Below are positions 46,900 to 57,389 of a stretch of 64,000 nucleotides of DNA, piece after piece. The stretch is from Heterobasidion occidentale (lineage: Eukaryota; Basidiomycota; Agaricomycetes; Russulales; Bondarzewiaceae). The stretch is from contig JBCAQO010000002.1 of NCBI GenBank assembly GCA_039111635.1, positions 1,550,001 through 1,614,000 of the forward strand, read 5' to 3'. Positions within the stretch are counted from its first letter, which is position 1, and the number at the start of each line of letters is the position of its first letter. Position numbers and translations under genes: made by a program. The notes below the pieces were generated by a model. The model worked only from the letters and a program-made list of their open reading frames with translations, searched no databases and had not been told where the DNA came from.

Positions 46900-47399
46900 C
46901 ATAGGAGATGTCGGTGGATGCTTGCAAGCTACGGAGAGGGGGAGCAGGGCATTTGCCACAGCATGGCGATCAAATGCAAGCGCAAAAGGGAACAACCACA
47001 GAATCCAAATCCCATGGCTGGTCAATCGGGGACGTCATGAGGAACAGAAAGTGAGTGGAGGAAAAACCAGGGCATTGCACGTCAATGATCAAAGGGGTGT
47101 AGCGGAGCCAGCACAGCACATGGAAAGCGCATGATGAGTCAGCCCACAAATATATGCAAAGAAAAGCGCGAAGTGTGTCTTGCGAAAGCAGAGCCAGCAA
47201 ATTCAGGACGGCGACGATACATGTTGTCGCAAAGCAGGTTAGTGAAGTATGCATAGCCGTCCCAAAATATGGAAAGCCCAGCGAGAGTCAGCGCGCAAAC
47301 ATTCACAGCAATGGTCAAAAGAACGAAGCGTAGCCATCCAAAAACACAGAAAGCCCTACGTGACTCAGCACGCAAATATGTGCAAGCAAAAGCGTGTCA
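46900..47399. repeat. Subterminal repeats at the 5' end of Helitron 1
   Basis: Three diverged units share the order (G)TAGC.....CA..ACA..GAAAGC, then GAGTCAGC.C.CAAA.AT: around 47,098-47,152, 47,250-47,305 and 47,328-47,390. They sit in the last 300 bp before the proposed 5' terminus. No ORF here is convincing. Confidence 0.6.
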
Positions 47400-48108
47400 T
47401 TTCTGTTAGTATGGAGTAATGTGAGCCCTGAAAGATGTCATTACATAATAAGGAAAGTCAAAGACCAAGACTAACTTACTATTTTCTTGCTTAGTATTGT
47501 ATTTCAAGTGAAGAACCATACTGTTGATATCTTTGCGACTTGGCATTCATGAGCCTGAGGGACTCTTGAGGCCTATTCTTCTTACTATTCCCTTTACAAA
47601 TATATATTTGCTTTCTTTGCAGCTACGAAGGACCCCTTAACCAAGATGCTTTTATGCATAATAAACCTTGATACATGCTCTTGGTCCACAACCTTCATAT
47701 TTGGAATCAGGATTAGTTTGAATGCAGGAAGGACATGCTTATCCTTGTCCACTACAACCACATTATTATAAGAGACCTAGAGAGACATAAAAAAGCATAC
47801 CTCTCATAGCATAGACATTGACTAGTTAGTGACAAGAAAGCTCTACAAAGTCACTAATGTACCTAGACACCAAAACCTGGTCAAGGGAGTTAGTGAAGCT
47901 CCCACAAGCACAAAACTAACCACAAACCCTAGAAGACTTGTTGTACCTTTATTTTGTATATAATTACACATATGAAAATTCACCTTGTTATCCTTGAGGA
48001 CAGAACCACCAGCCTTAGCTGTGTTGGTGAGACCACTGCTAGGCTGTTTGATCAATGAACTCACCAAAGTCTTCAACATATTTGCAATCAACAAAGTGAC
48101 TAGACAAA
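47400..48108. other. Old CpG-poor flank of Helitron 1
   Basis: Composition drops back to AT-rich at 47,400. Frames of about 80 codons on the minus strand show no motif. Nothing is supported. Confidence 0.45.
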
Positions 48109-48741
48109 GTGGCTACCCATTTGACAGAACACAACACATTCATATACTCCAGAAAAATACATAGGGGCCATGGTGGAGAAAAGTGTGAGAAAGAGACATC
48201 ATACAAGCCAAGGCACCACCAACATGTAGATTTCCACCACACTTCTCCCAAATTAAGAGAAACATATCTTACCGCCACTCTCCTACAAACTCTCTATCCT
48301 CCATATTATCCCAGGGCTAGTGATGCATCTCAATCATTCTTTTGTGCCTTGAGGGCGGTCAAAAATATCCCAAAAGAGCACATACATGAACTCTTAGAGA
48401 CTGTGCTAGAGCCTAAGATTAACTAGTTGGAGCTGATGGTGAGTCTGTGCAACATAAAGGCACGCCAGGTTCTCTCCCTTTACATCTTCTAGATTGCACA
48501 GAAAATTTATCATACAACTAAGCCTAAGGCCGGCGATAGCACCTTAAAGAAAAGAATAATAGTTCAAGTGCAAAAGTTGCTGGGACATGTCAGGCATCCT
48601 CACATTACCCCAATCAATATCTTCACTATCATGCATAGTTGTGACAAGTATCTCACGAGCAGTGTCAGGGCCCTTAAGGACATTGTCATTGAATACATGA
48701 TATAAGGCTATGAGAATGCGACAGATGAGCAATGAGTGAGT
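48109..48741 (+). pseudogene. Decayed unknown plus-strand ORF
   Basis: One plus frame is protein-like from 48,109 to 48,741 with only three internal stops. Readable parts include TLYPPYYPRASDASQSFFCA, KNIPKEHIHELLETVLEPKI, VQVQKLLGHVRHPHITPINI and VRALKDIVIEYMI. Stops TAG and TAA fall where Trp or Gln would fit. No family recognised. Confidence 0.4.
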
Positions 48742-50079
48742 TTAGTAAAGCAAAACTGTCTGCCTTTTGACTGAGATGCAAAATAATATGCTACAACCAT
48801 TTATGGAATCTCCTGCTCCCTGAGAGGCATACTGCCAAGGGTCATAAGGGTTAGACATGGTTAATAATTGTGAGTGCATTTATACAAGGAATGAGGTTTG
48901 TGATCCCCTTAAGCTCACTTTACCATAGCATGCAAGCTTGCCTAAGCCATTGCAGGCAGAACCCACTTGTATGTCAACATACTCCTTAAGCATATTGACA
49001 TGATCTAGCTTATCTCAGAATAGAATAAGAGGAGATCTAGCTTTAGTGGTTGCAAGTAGAAAACGAGCTTTTATTGTTAGGCTTATATCTAACGCCATTC
49101 TGAGGTGTTCAAGGGTCTTATAGACACAGAAAGCATAGCTGCTCTCCTCGGAGAGAAGCACAAGGTCAGCTTTATTGCTTTTAAGCAGAGCTATGAAAGG
49201 CTTATCCATATGAGAAACACCCTTCCTAAGGTGTATTGCATAGTGAGTCCCTTGTTAATGCACAAAAATTCTAGGCCAAATATGTGCCTCCCAGTTTGGC
49301 CTTGCCATCCTGCTCAATCCTTTCTAGAGTGTTAACACACTATGTGCACTTTGCTTTTCTGATCTTTTAGTACAGATCAAATTGTATATCCCCTACAATG
49401 CTAACAATAAAAACATGTCGGTTCTCAACTATCTTCAGCCAATGCATTGCAAGGTCTTTTTTTTGTCATAAAAAATATTACGGATATTGCAGTAGAGACC
49501 CATGTGGAGAGATTCTTTGATTGTGAACTGTAAATTATGCATGCCAATAAGACATTGATTATGATATTGCAATATCATGAACACCATTATTTTGTGGGTA
49601 CACGTCATGTACCCACGACCAAACACACTGTTACAAATTGCTATGCTATCTGATTCTGATGCTTTCCTTTACTAGCTTTTACATACTCTTTTCCCTATCT
49701 TATAGCATACTGTTTTTACATATAAAGTATGCCCATCTCATTTATCTAGTGTTCAGCCAGTATGCCCTGATCTGCCAATCAACCTTACTCTCAAAGGGGA
49801 ATGACCACCATAATGCCAAAAGTGTTGATCTATCATGTGCATGCCAATAATATATAAATTCCAATATTGCAATATTACAAACATTATTTTCCAGGCATAC
49901 ATTCCACATCAAATCTAAAACACCCAACTTCTTAGCCTATTCTATCAGATTGTCTATTTAATTCTCTATTTTGTTTCACTCATCCAACAGCTCTCTTAAC
50001 CAATTCTTGTTCCTGTACAGCACACGCTCATATACTTAATGCCTTTGAGCCTACTTCTTTGCCATATAAAGGAGATCAC
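48742..50079. other. Old sequence with a diverged direct repeat and a hairpin
   Basis: A plus frame at 49,105-49,335 (FKGLIDTESIAALLGEKHKV) looks protein-like but is isolated. Two related segments, 49,536-49,630 and 49,840-49,925, share ATGCCAATAA, ATATTGCAATAT and CA.CATTATTTT in the same order. A perfect 9-bp inverted repeat GTGGGTACA/TGTACCCAC with a 5-nt loop lies at about 49,594-49,616. Confidence 0.5.
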
Positions 50080-50382
50080 ACAAGTTATCTATTTATCTTA
50101 AGCTGGTGGACATCTCATCCTCCAAAGAGTTTTCTTACAAAGGGGAACCTTTGTCTCTTAGACTTATGAAAGTTGATGCACAATGACACACTTGCTTGTC
50201 CATGCCACATTCCAAGACAAAATGGACCTTGAAGGACAAACACTATACATATAATTCTGAGGCCTATACAATAGTCAAAAAAACCTCTGGTGATGGTCAA
50301 AACACATACTTGCACTATTCTAATGGCAAATCATTTGGCTCTTACACAAGACTCCCAACCCTGCTCTATTTGACAGCAATGG
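50080..50382 (-). pseudogene. Unknown minus-strand ORF relic, 3' half
   Basis: Reading the minus strand continuously across the nested insertions (60,344 to 59,814, then 50,382 to about 50,080) gives one protein-like frame. This half reads SRVGSLV, EPNDLPLE, CKYVF, PSPEVFLTIV, ASELYV, CLSFKVHFVLECGMDKQ, separated by TAG, TAA or TGA codons that all could come from CAG, CAA or TGG. The family is not recognised. The E-family LTR at 50,383 splits it. Confidence 0.45.
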
Positions 50383-50695
50383 TGTTAAGACCTGGTCTTT
50401 GCACGTGATGTGCCAGGAGGCTCCTGAGTCACTGAGGGACGTGCCAAATCCAAGTGCGTCCGATGAAAGCACCAGCGGCTAACTGTGTGCATAATTCGGA
50501 ATGCACGAGGGATTCGTGATGGTATTGTGTCTCCAAAAAGGCACAAAGGTTTTCCCACAGGTGTGAGGGTACGACCTGATGCAGGCCTGGATGGCAGTAG
50601 ATATGCTGCCCACTAAAGTTGAGATAGAATACTGCTAGTCCTGTGTAGAACTCAGCCAGTATTGAGATGATGACTGAGTGGTTGAGGATGATGAT
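50383..50695 (-). repeat. Family-E solo LTR, left part
   Basis: Same sequence as the first 313 bp of the E LTRs of element B, preceded by target duplication AATGG (50,378-50,382). It is interrupted at 50,696 by a D LTR and continues at 59,291-59,808. The E-derived bases total 831, so the solo LTR is full length. It lacks an internal region, so the element recombined out between its LTRs before the D insertion. Confidence 0.93.
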
Positions 50696-51293
50696 TGTTA
50701 GGACCGCGTCCTAACACGTGCTTTGCACGTGAGTGGATAGGCTGGTCAAGTGCTTCGGACGTGCTTCAGACTCGGACCGCTCCCTATGACTCATTACCAT
50801 TTACATGCTCACTGCATGAACGCTTACTTACGGTTCCTGGTTCTTGATGTGGACAGACTTTGGTTCCTGGCCCTGTTCCTGGTTCCTGATTGATCGTGAT
50901 GTGGCTCGGCATTTGATATGGATGTGGACAGACATTAGTGATCCCGTACTATACTTAGATCAATGACGCGTCTTCGCTTACGGATCTCGATTGTTGACTT
51001 CGGTACCTGAGAAGCGCACAGACCAGATCTCGATCCTGCCCTAGATACTTCTTTGTATATATAGCCAAGATGAGCTTCTAAGAAGCTCAGCTCATTCACC
51101 TGTAATACATTTGATCTCTGCACTGCGCCCGGTATCTGGCTACTTTCCTAGCTCACACTTTGTGATCTCTGTCAGATCTGAAACTCCTTTACACAGTCTG
51201 ACAACGCACTGGCTTTGTCTCCCTTCTCTACATTCTCCCTCTTCACCCATTACTACACCGGTCTAGCAGCCTTCCGTGTCCTCAGTTGGACTC
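50696..51293 (+). repeat. Family-D solo LTR, left part
   Basis: Starts TGTTAGGAC, 3-nt spacer, GTCCTAACA and carries a TATATATAGCC promoter-like box near 51,055. Preceded by ATGAT (50,691-50,695). Interrupted at 51,294 by element C and continued at 59,040-59,285. Total 844 bp, the same length as the D LTR at 60,345-61,188. Confidence 0.93.
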
Positions 51294-51613
51294 TGTTACA
51301 AACTCGTTTCTTTTCTTGTGTACTTGTACTTTCCCACCGTCCGAATAGGGATATGTTGGACCCTTCTCAAGTCTATACCTCGCGTTCCTGCTCCATAGCT
51401 ACTTGGTCCGTGCGTCTGTGTTCATGTATTTATAGCCTTGTGCGCAGTAGTAGAAGCCTTAGGCTATCCACCTTTGTCTAATCTACAGAACTACTGTCCA
51501 CAGTCTTCTGGGTTACTGTCATTGGTCTGATCAAGTCCACACATCAACACACCCTCGCCATCTCCCCTATTTTGTGGTTTAGGTTCTCTTGTCATTTACA
51601 GTCGTTCTTGACA
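51294..51613 (+). repeat. 5' LTR of element C (320 bp)
   Basis: Begins TGTTACAAACTCG and ends CAGTCGTTCTTGACA. It differs from the 3' LTR by TG/CA near 51,353, C/T near 51,382, A/G near 51,500 and T/C near 51,597. It is short for a Gypsy LTR and shows no obvious TATA box; GTATTTATAGCC near 51,430 is the best candidate. Confidence 0.95.
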
Positions 51614-52042
51614 TCTGGATAGCCTCTCAATCCAACCTACGCCACAGGTATTCTCAATTCCCTTTTCAGCAGAACACCGGCTACAATACACACGGCGCTA
51701 GGCAGTCCCAAAAGACAAGCGTCCGTCGACCGTATTAGTTACTATACACTTCAAGTGAACGATTGGGCGATACCACTTCATTGGGGGTCGCTTCAGGTTG
51801 TAGAATATCTCTGTCTGGTAATCAACCCAGCTGAGATACGACCGACACAATTGCACTTGACGTTACATACAGTATACGTACTCTTACAATACGCACACTA
51901 CAGGAGAAGCTGCTGTTGCCTCAACCCTCGATTCTGATCAAATCGAGACTAGCGCGGGCTTCTAAGATTACCCATCACGACTTCCAAAGGAAAAGGAAGG
52001 GACGTAGGGTGAGTTCCACATGGAACCGACTACTTCGAATAC
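51614..52042 (+). other. Element C leader
   Basis: About 430 nt between the 5' LTR and gag. It starts TCTGGATAGCCTC, where TGGATAGCC could be the primer-binding site, though I cannot name the tRNA. A 60-codon frame at 51,755-51,937 looks fortuitous. RNA packaging signals would be expected here. Confidence 0.5.
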
Positions 52043-53563
52043 TTGAAGGTATACCAGCATCTAGGACAACCCATCAGAAGAACCTCGAAAGGAAATTGGA
52101 TATACACGGGAGGACCGGATAGCGGAAAAACCGTAGACCCTCCACTCGTAGCCTGGGAAGACAGAAGGGCACCACTCAGGACAGTAGCACCGCTCCTAAC
52201 AAGAACCCCATCGGCAGGACCTATTGACATCCCAAAGGAGGACATCGAAGAAGGGATCATCCCCAAAGGAGCAATAACACCAATAGACGAAAGCGATCCA
52301 GAACCACCCAGAAATCCATCACCAACTAAAGATTCGGAACCACCAGAAGACCCTCCTGAAGACCCCAAAATAACTGAAGACGATCCGGAAGAATCAGACG
52401 ACGACATGTCAGACAAATTAAACAAACCAAAGGAGTACGATGGAATGAGAACCCAATACAGGGAATGGATCTATGAATGCCATATGTACATCACCGCCAA
52501 TCCCACCAAATTCACTGATGACAAGGCCAAGATCCTATTTGTACTATCCTACATGAGGGCAGGAACCGCGTCAATGTACACCCAAAGATACTACTACGAC
52601 AGGGAACTTAGGACTTGGAGAACAGGAGAAACCTGGCTAACATGGGGAATGTTCAAAGAATTCCTAGAAGGGTTAGCAAAAGTATTCAGGGATGAAGGAA
52701 CAGAACAAAAGGCGTGGCAAAAGTTATTCACAATGAGAATGGGGAAGAGTATAGCAGATGACTTCGTAGCGGACTTCCAAATCACGGCGGCAGAAAGCGG
52801 GTTCGACATGGAATCAACAGTCGATTATTTCCACCGAGCCATACACCCGGAAATTCTTAAACAAATCTACAGGCTCCCGGACATGCCAACAAAAATAGCT
52901 GACTGGATCTTGTACACACAGCGCTTTGATAACCAATGGAGAGAGCTCCAGAGCATAAAAAGCTCCATCCCTACGGCAACAACACAGCGGAACAATCCCT
53001 TCCGCTACAACTCATCCAACGCCCCAGCCAGCATGAACAACTCTGTCGTACCCATGGCAGTCGACGCACTCCGTACCCCTCTCACCGACGATGAAAGAAA
53101 CAGGCTCCGAATGGAGGGTGGGTGCTTCTACTGTCGAAAGAAAGGGCATATGGCCAACCAGTGTCCCGCTAGGAGTGCGTCTAGGGTATCTCAAGGGCCA
53201 GCTGGATATGTTCAATCGAGTAACGGAAAGATGGGGTATGGCCAGGCTTCGACCAGCGGAGGGTTGGACAGAAGAGGAAATGGCAATGGCCGAGCATTCG
53301 CAGCGCGAGCTCAGAATGGTGGCGAGGAAGCAACTCAAGGAGAGAGTAGAAGCATGGCAACGACTAACCCATTCAGGGCTAGACTCGCAGCTAGGCAAAC
53401 CTACTCACCCGGCGAGGATGCAACTTTACGTCAGACGAAGCCTGAGGTTAGCGGAGAAGAGATCCAGAGGTTCATAGGGAAGCTTAGGTGGGACGAACAG
53501 GAAGCATTGTTACAAGCCCTGAGCAGGGAAAGCGGGAAGAAAGAAGCGGACGCAAATTTTTAG
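52043..53563 (+). CDS. gag: Element C Gag (506 aa)
   Basis: Intact frame. Residues 1-115 are acidic and Pro-rich (PEDPPEDPKITEDDPEESDD). Residues about 125-300 are the Retrotrans_gag fold (KPKEYDGMRTQYREWIYECH, FVLSYMRAGTASMYTQRYY, WGMFKEFLEGLAKVFRD, FTMRMGKSIADDFVADFQ). At about 361-374 lies the zinc knuckle CFYCRKKGHMANQC (CX2CX4HX4C) that binds RNA. The ATG at 52,043 is the first in this frame. The C-terminal 75 codons overlap the start of the protease frame, which is in the -1 frame, so a -1 frameshift could make Gag-Pol. No defect seen. Confidence 0.92.
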   Translation: MKVYQHLGQPIRRTSKGNWIYTGGPDSGKTVDPPLVAWEDRRAPLRTVAPLLTRTPSAGPIDIPKEDIEEGIIPKGAITPIDESDPEPPRNPSPTKDSEPPEDPPEDPKITEDDPEESDDDMSDKLNKPKEYDGMRTQYREWIYECHMYITANPTKFTDDKAKILFVLSYMRAGTASMYTQRYYYDRELRTWRTGETWLTWGMFKEFLEGLAKVFRDEGTEQKAWQKLFTMRMGKSIADDFVADFQITAAESGFDMESTVDYFHRAIHPEILKQIYRLPDMPTKIADWILYTQRFDNQWRELQSIKSSIPTATTQRNNPFRYNSSNAPASMNNSVVPMAVDALRTPLTDDERNRLRMEGGCFYCRKKGHMANQCPARSASRVSQGPAGYVQSSNGKMGYGQASTSGGLDRRGNGNGRAFAARAQNGGEEATQGESRSMATTNPFRARLAARQTYSPGEDATLRQTKPEVSGEEIQRFIGKLRWDEQEALLQALSRESGKKEADANF

Positions 53564-54405
53564 TACGATCCACATCATTGGTGTATGCAGGATCCATCGA
53601 CTCTTCTCGTGTAAAAACATCTGTACGACTCACCAAATCAAATCAAAAATCGTTCATGCGCATAAAAGTACAGCTAAAACACTTAGAGGGAAACACCAAA
53701 GTGAGGGTACTAATCGACTCGGGAGCGGAGGGGCTCCTTATCAACAAATAATTCTGCCATAATCAAGGAATGAAACTCGAAAAAATAGGGAGGTTGATAC
53801 CTGTCTTCAACGTAGACGGCTCCGCCAACCAAGGAGGAGCTATCACAAACAAAGCGCGTCTGCTGATGAGGATGGAAAACAATGAAGGAGATTATCACGA
53901 TGAACAATGCGAATTGTTGGTAGCCAACTTAGGAGGGGAAGACCTTATCCTAGGAACGGACTGGCTACACGAACATAATCCAAGAATCAACTGGGTAGAT
54001 AATAATTTAACCTTCCAATCGTGTTCATCAACCTGCATAACAAGCAAAAACAAAATCATCATAAAAGCAGAAAAACTCACACGATCCGGACAAAAGAAAG
54101 CGGTCAACTACGTACTAATAGAAGACCAACCGGAAGGTCTACCGGAAGGAAATGAAGAAGACGAGGAAAGGGTCAACGAATTCCTCACGGAACTATACGA
54201 AAACCACTATGGTGAGAACATCTTTGAAATAAACCCAGATGGAACGATCCACCTCCGGTCGACCCACAGCAAATCGCAAGAACTAGCAGAAGAAGCTAAC
54301 AAGAAAAAGGATGTACGCACAACGGAAGAAATCGTCCCAAAGTACGTCTTGAAGCGTCCCAACGACTACCACAACATAGCTTGTGGGACCACCACATCAA
54401 CATGA
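53488..54405 (+). pseudogene. Element C protease region, one stop
   Basis: This frame is -1 relative to gag. It reads KVRVLIDSGAEGLLINK with the DSG active site, then TAA at 53,749-53,751 (a CAA-to-TAA type change, by comparison with B), then continues FCHNQGMKLEKIGRL, GGEDLILGTDWLHEHNPRIN and a linker ending VPKYVLKRPNDYHN. Compared with B, about 45-50 bp that should encode the RT entry (KEVF to the RPWDHHI stretch) are missing. The frame breaks and RT starts in the next -1 frame. The polyprotein of this copy is therefore interrupted twice. Confidence 0.85.
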
Positions 54406-57389
54406 AACCAGGATGGGAACCAAAAGGATGCAAACTATACCCCCTAACGGAGTATGAAGACAAAAAGCTGTATGACGTAATACAAGAACACGTAAAAAGG
54501 GGAACAATTCAAATATCCAAATCCCCACAAGCCTCACCTTTCTTCTTTGTGAAGAAAAAAGAAGGAGACCTCAGACCCGTACAAGACTATCGCCGGTTGA
54601 ACGAAAACACTATAAAAAACAGATACCCCTTACCCTTGATTGATGATGTCATACAAACCATCGCTAAATCCGGAGCAAAAATATTCTCGAAATTCGATGT
54701 CAAATGGGGATACAACAACATCCGTATAGCAGAAGGGGATGAATGGAAAACAGCCTTCTTAACCAAATATGGCCTTTACGAATGCCTTGTCATGTTCTTC
54801 GGACTTTGTAACTCCCCGGCGACATTCCAAACGATGATGAACACAATCTTTCACGACCTCATTGTCGCTCAAGTCGTCACAGTATACATGGACAATATCC
54901 TAGTCTTCACAAGAACAACAGAGGAACACCGACGAGTCACCATGCAGGTCATGAGGATACTGCTTGAACATGATCTATTCCTCAAACCGACGAAATGCCA
55001 ATTCGAAGTCGAAGAAGTAGAATATCTCGGATTTATCATTGCAAAGGACAGGATTTCCATGGACCCGGTTAAAGTCGACGGCATCTCGGCCTGGCCAACC
55101 CCGACCACCCTGAAAGAAGTTCAATCGTTCCTAGGCTTCGGAAACTTCTACCAAAGGTTTATCCGAGACTTCGCCACTATCGCCCAACCCCTGAATGATC
55201 TCACAAAAAAAGACACCCCTTTCGTATGGACGGAAGCACGACAGAAAGCCTTTACACTGCTCAAACAGGCCTTCATATCCACACCGGTACTTATCTATCC
55301 GGACCACAAACAACCATTCAGACTGGAAACCGATGCATCGGACTTCGCGTCCGGCGCCATCCTATCACAAGAGGTCCCGGGTGACGGTTGGCACCCCGTA
55401 GCTTTCCTTTCAAAGTCATTTAACGCCGCTGAACGTAATTATGACATCTTCGACAAAGAGTTACTTGCCGTCATCCACGCTCTGGACCACTGGCGCGTGT
55501 ACCTTAAAGGGGCCCACTGGCCTTTCGAAATCTGGTCGGATCACAAGAACCTCCTTTACTTCGGAACCGCCAGAACCCTGTCCCGTCGACAAGCCCGATG
55601 GTCCCTTTTCTTATCTTGGTTCAATTTTACCCTCGTTCACAAACCAGGAGTCACACACCGCCCAGATGCACTGTCCAGGCGTCCAGACCTAAAATGGGGG
55701 GTGAAATTAGATAACACGAACCAAATGTTACTAAATCCACAGTTATTTGTCAAAAAGGCAACAGGACGAGGCACAATCAAACTGTTAGACAAACAACTTC
55801 GACACAGACTAAAAGAAGTAACGGCAAAGGACAAAGAGATAACAGAAGCAATGGATGTCATAAAAGCATCAGGACCAAGAGCATTGGCAAAAGGACTGCA
55901 AAAATGGAACTACGAAGATGAACTTATATGGCACCAAGGAAAAGTCTATGTACCACCCAACGACGAGCTAAGAAGAGATATAGTCGGGATGTATCACGAC
56001 TCCATCGCAACCGGACACCCAGGAAGGTGGAAAACCTACGTTTTGGTATCTGACAACTTCTGGTGGCCAGGCATGTCCATGTTCGTAAAAGAATACGTAA
56101 CGGGATGCGCAACATGCCAAAACACAAAAAACATAACACACCCCACGCGAGTTCCGCTGATGCCGAATGAAATACCCAAAGGACCTTGGCAAACGGTCAC
56201 GATGGACTTCATTACAGACCTACCGCAAGTCGGGCCGTACGACTCCATCCATGTAACAGTAGACAGGAATACAAAAGGAGTTGTGTACACCCCCTGCGCC
56301 AAAACCATCGACGCAGAAGGAACAGCGGACCTCTATATGAAAAACGTGTGGAAAAGATACGGATTGCCGGAAAAAATAATATCAGACAGAGGACCGCAGT
56401 TTGCAGCTAGATTCACCAAGGAACTCTGGAAAAAACTAGGAGTAACGGTAGCACTGAGCACAGCATATCACCCAGAAACCGATGGAGAAACAGAACGAGT
56501 AAATCAAGAACTCAAACAGTATCTCCGAGCGTTCTGCAATTACGAACAAAACAATTGGCCAAAACTCCTTCCCTACGCAGAATTCGCTCATAACACACGA
56601 GAACACTCGGCAACACACCAATCGCCATTCCAACTCCTATACGGGTTTAACCCTACGATTATACCACAAATCGAACCGAGATCCGACATCCCTAGCGTAG
56701 AACAACGATTGGAAAGGCTGAGGAACGTAAGAGAAGAAACGAAGGCAAGTCTAGAAGTAGCGGCGGAAATGATGGCAAAGAAAACAGCGGAACACGAAGT
56801 AGAACTCGAAGAAGGACAGAAGGTCTGGCTATCAGGAAAAAACATCAAGACAACGCATCCCAAAGATAAGCTAGCACCCAAACTCCACGGACCCTTCCTT
56901 ATCGAAAAGAAGCTAGGACCCGTGACGTTCAGACTAAAGCTCCCGCCAACATGGAAAATACACCCTGTGTTCCACGCATCGCTAATAACGCCATATCAAG
57001 AAACCGTCGCCCATGGACCAAACTTCGAAGAACCACCACCTGACCTTGTAGAAGGAGAAGAAGAATACGAAGTCGAAGAGATACGAGATAAGAGGAAACG
57101 AGGCCGCGGACATCAGTACCTAGTACACTGGAAAGGGTACCCCGACTCATCCGACGAATGGGTCACGAGGACAAACCTGGCCAACGCTAAGGAACTGGTA
57201 GAAGCATATGACGTAAAACACCCGTCAACCGTTCCCCTTCAAGCAACCGTGGCAAATATCGAACAAACAAACCAAAAAACGTATAAAATCTTGAACTCAA
57301 TACTCTCTATCCCTTCATCCATTTGGACATCTCACACATTCGACAACTTCCTCTCTAACCTCTCCCTCCTTCTTCATGTCAGACTCTGA
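54381..57389 (+). CDS. pol: Element C RT-RNase H-integrase-chromodomain (1,002 aa)
   Basis: Long open frame; the listed start is just the first Met after the break. RT: FFFVKKKEGDLRPVQDYRRL, VMFFGLCNSPATFQTMMN and YMDN at residues 169-172 (54,885-54,896), where the catalytic YMDD is expected. RNase H: ETDASDFASGAILSQE and NYDIFDKELLAVIHALDHW. Integrase: zinc finger H...H...CATCQNTKN, then D (residue about 609, MDFITDL), D (about 669, SDRGPQFAA) and E (NQELKQYLR). Chromodomain near residues 895-940 (YLVHWKGYPDSSDEWV), which in chromoviruses targets insertion to marked chromatin. A C-terminal tail of about 60 residues overlaps the next ORF by 14 nt. Confidence 0.93.
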   Translation: MWDHHINMKPGWEPKGCKLYPLTEYEDKKLYDVIQEHVKRGTIQISKSPQASPFFFVKKKEGDLRPVQDYRRLNENTIKNRYPLPLIDDVIQTIAKSGAKIFSKFDVKWGYNNIRIAEGDEWKTAFLTKYGLYECLVMFFGLCNSPATFQTMMNTIFHDLIVAQVVTVYMDNILVFTRTTEEHRRVTMQVMRILLEHDLFLKPTKCQFEVEEVEYLGFIIAKDRISMDPVKVDGISAWPTPTTLKEVQSFLGFGNFYQRFIRDFATIAQPLNDLTKKDTPFVWTEARQKAFTLLKQAFISTPVLIYPDHKQPFRLETDASDFASGAILSQEVPGDGWHPVAFLSKSFNAAERNYDIFDKELLAVIHALDHWRVYLKGAHWPFEIWSDHKNLLYFGTARTLSRRQARWSLFLSWFNFTLVHKPGVTHRPDALSRRPDLKWGVKLDNTNQMLLNPQLFVKKATGRGTIKLLDKQLRHRLKEVTAKDKEITEAMDVIKASGPRALAKGLQKWNYEDELIWHQGKVYVPPNDELRRDIVGMYHDSIATGHPGRWKTYVLVSDNFWWPGMSMFVKEYVTGCATCQNTKNITHPTRVPLMPNEIPKGPWQTVTMDFITDLPQVGPYDSIHVTVDRNTKGVVYTPCAKTIDAEGTADLYMKNVWKRYGLPEKIISDRGPQFAARFTKELWKKLGVTVALSTAYHPETDGETERVNQELKQYLRAFCNYEQNNWPKLLPYAEFAHNTREHSATHQSPFQLLYGFNPTIIPQIEPRSDIPSVEQRLERLRNVREETKASLEVAAEMMAKKTAEHEVELEEGQKVWLSGKNIKTTHPKDKLAPKLHGPFLIEKKLGPVTFRLKLPPTWKIHPVFHASLITPYQETVAHGPNFEEPPPDLVEGEEEYEVEEIRDKRKRGRGHQYLVHWKGYPDSSDEWVTRTNLANAKELVEAYDVKHPSTVPLQATVANIEQTNQKTYKILNSILSIPSSIWTSHTFDNFLSNLSLLLHVRL

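Larger units (their letters stand above)
38881..47399 (-). mobile_element. Helitron 1 (about 8.5 kb)
   Basis: CpG-containing block encoding a Helitron Rep/helicase on the minus strand. The proposed 5' end (47,399) starts TGACACGCTTTTG. The same octamer TGACACGC lies inverted at 38,913-38,920, just before a hairpin close to the proposed 3' end: CCCAGAGC (38,888-38,895), loop GGA, GCTTCGGG (38,899-38,906), with 7 of 8 pairs. The minus strand then ends ...AAACCTT(G). Terminal inverted octamer plus 3' hairpin is the layout reported for Helentron/Helitron2 variants. The exact termini are inferred from composition and these signals. Confidence 0.75.
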
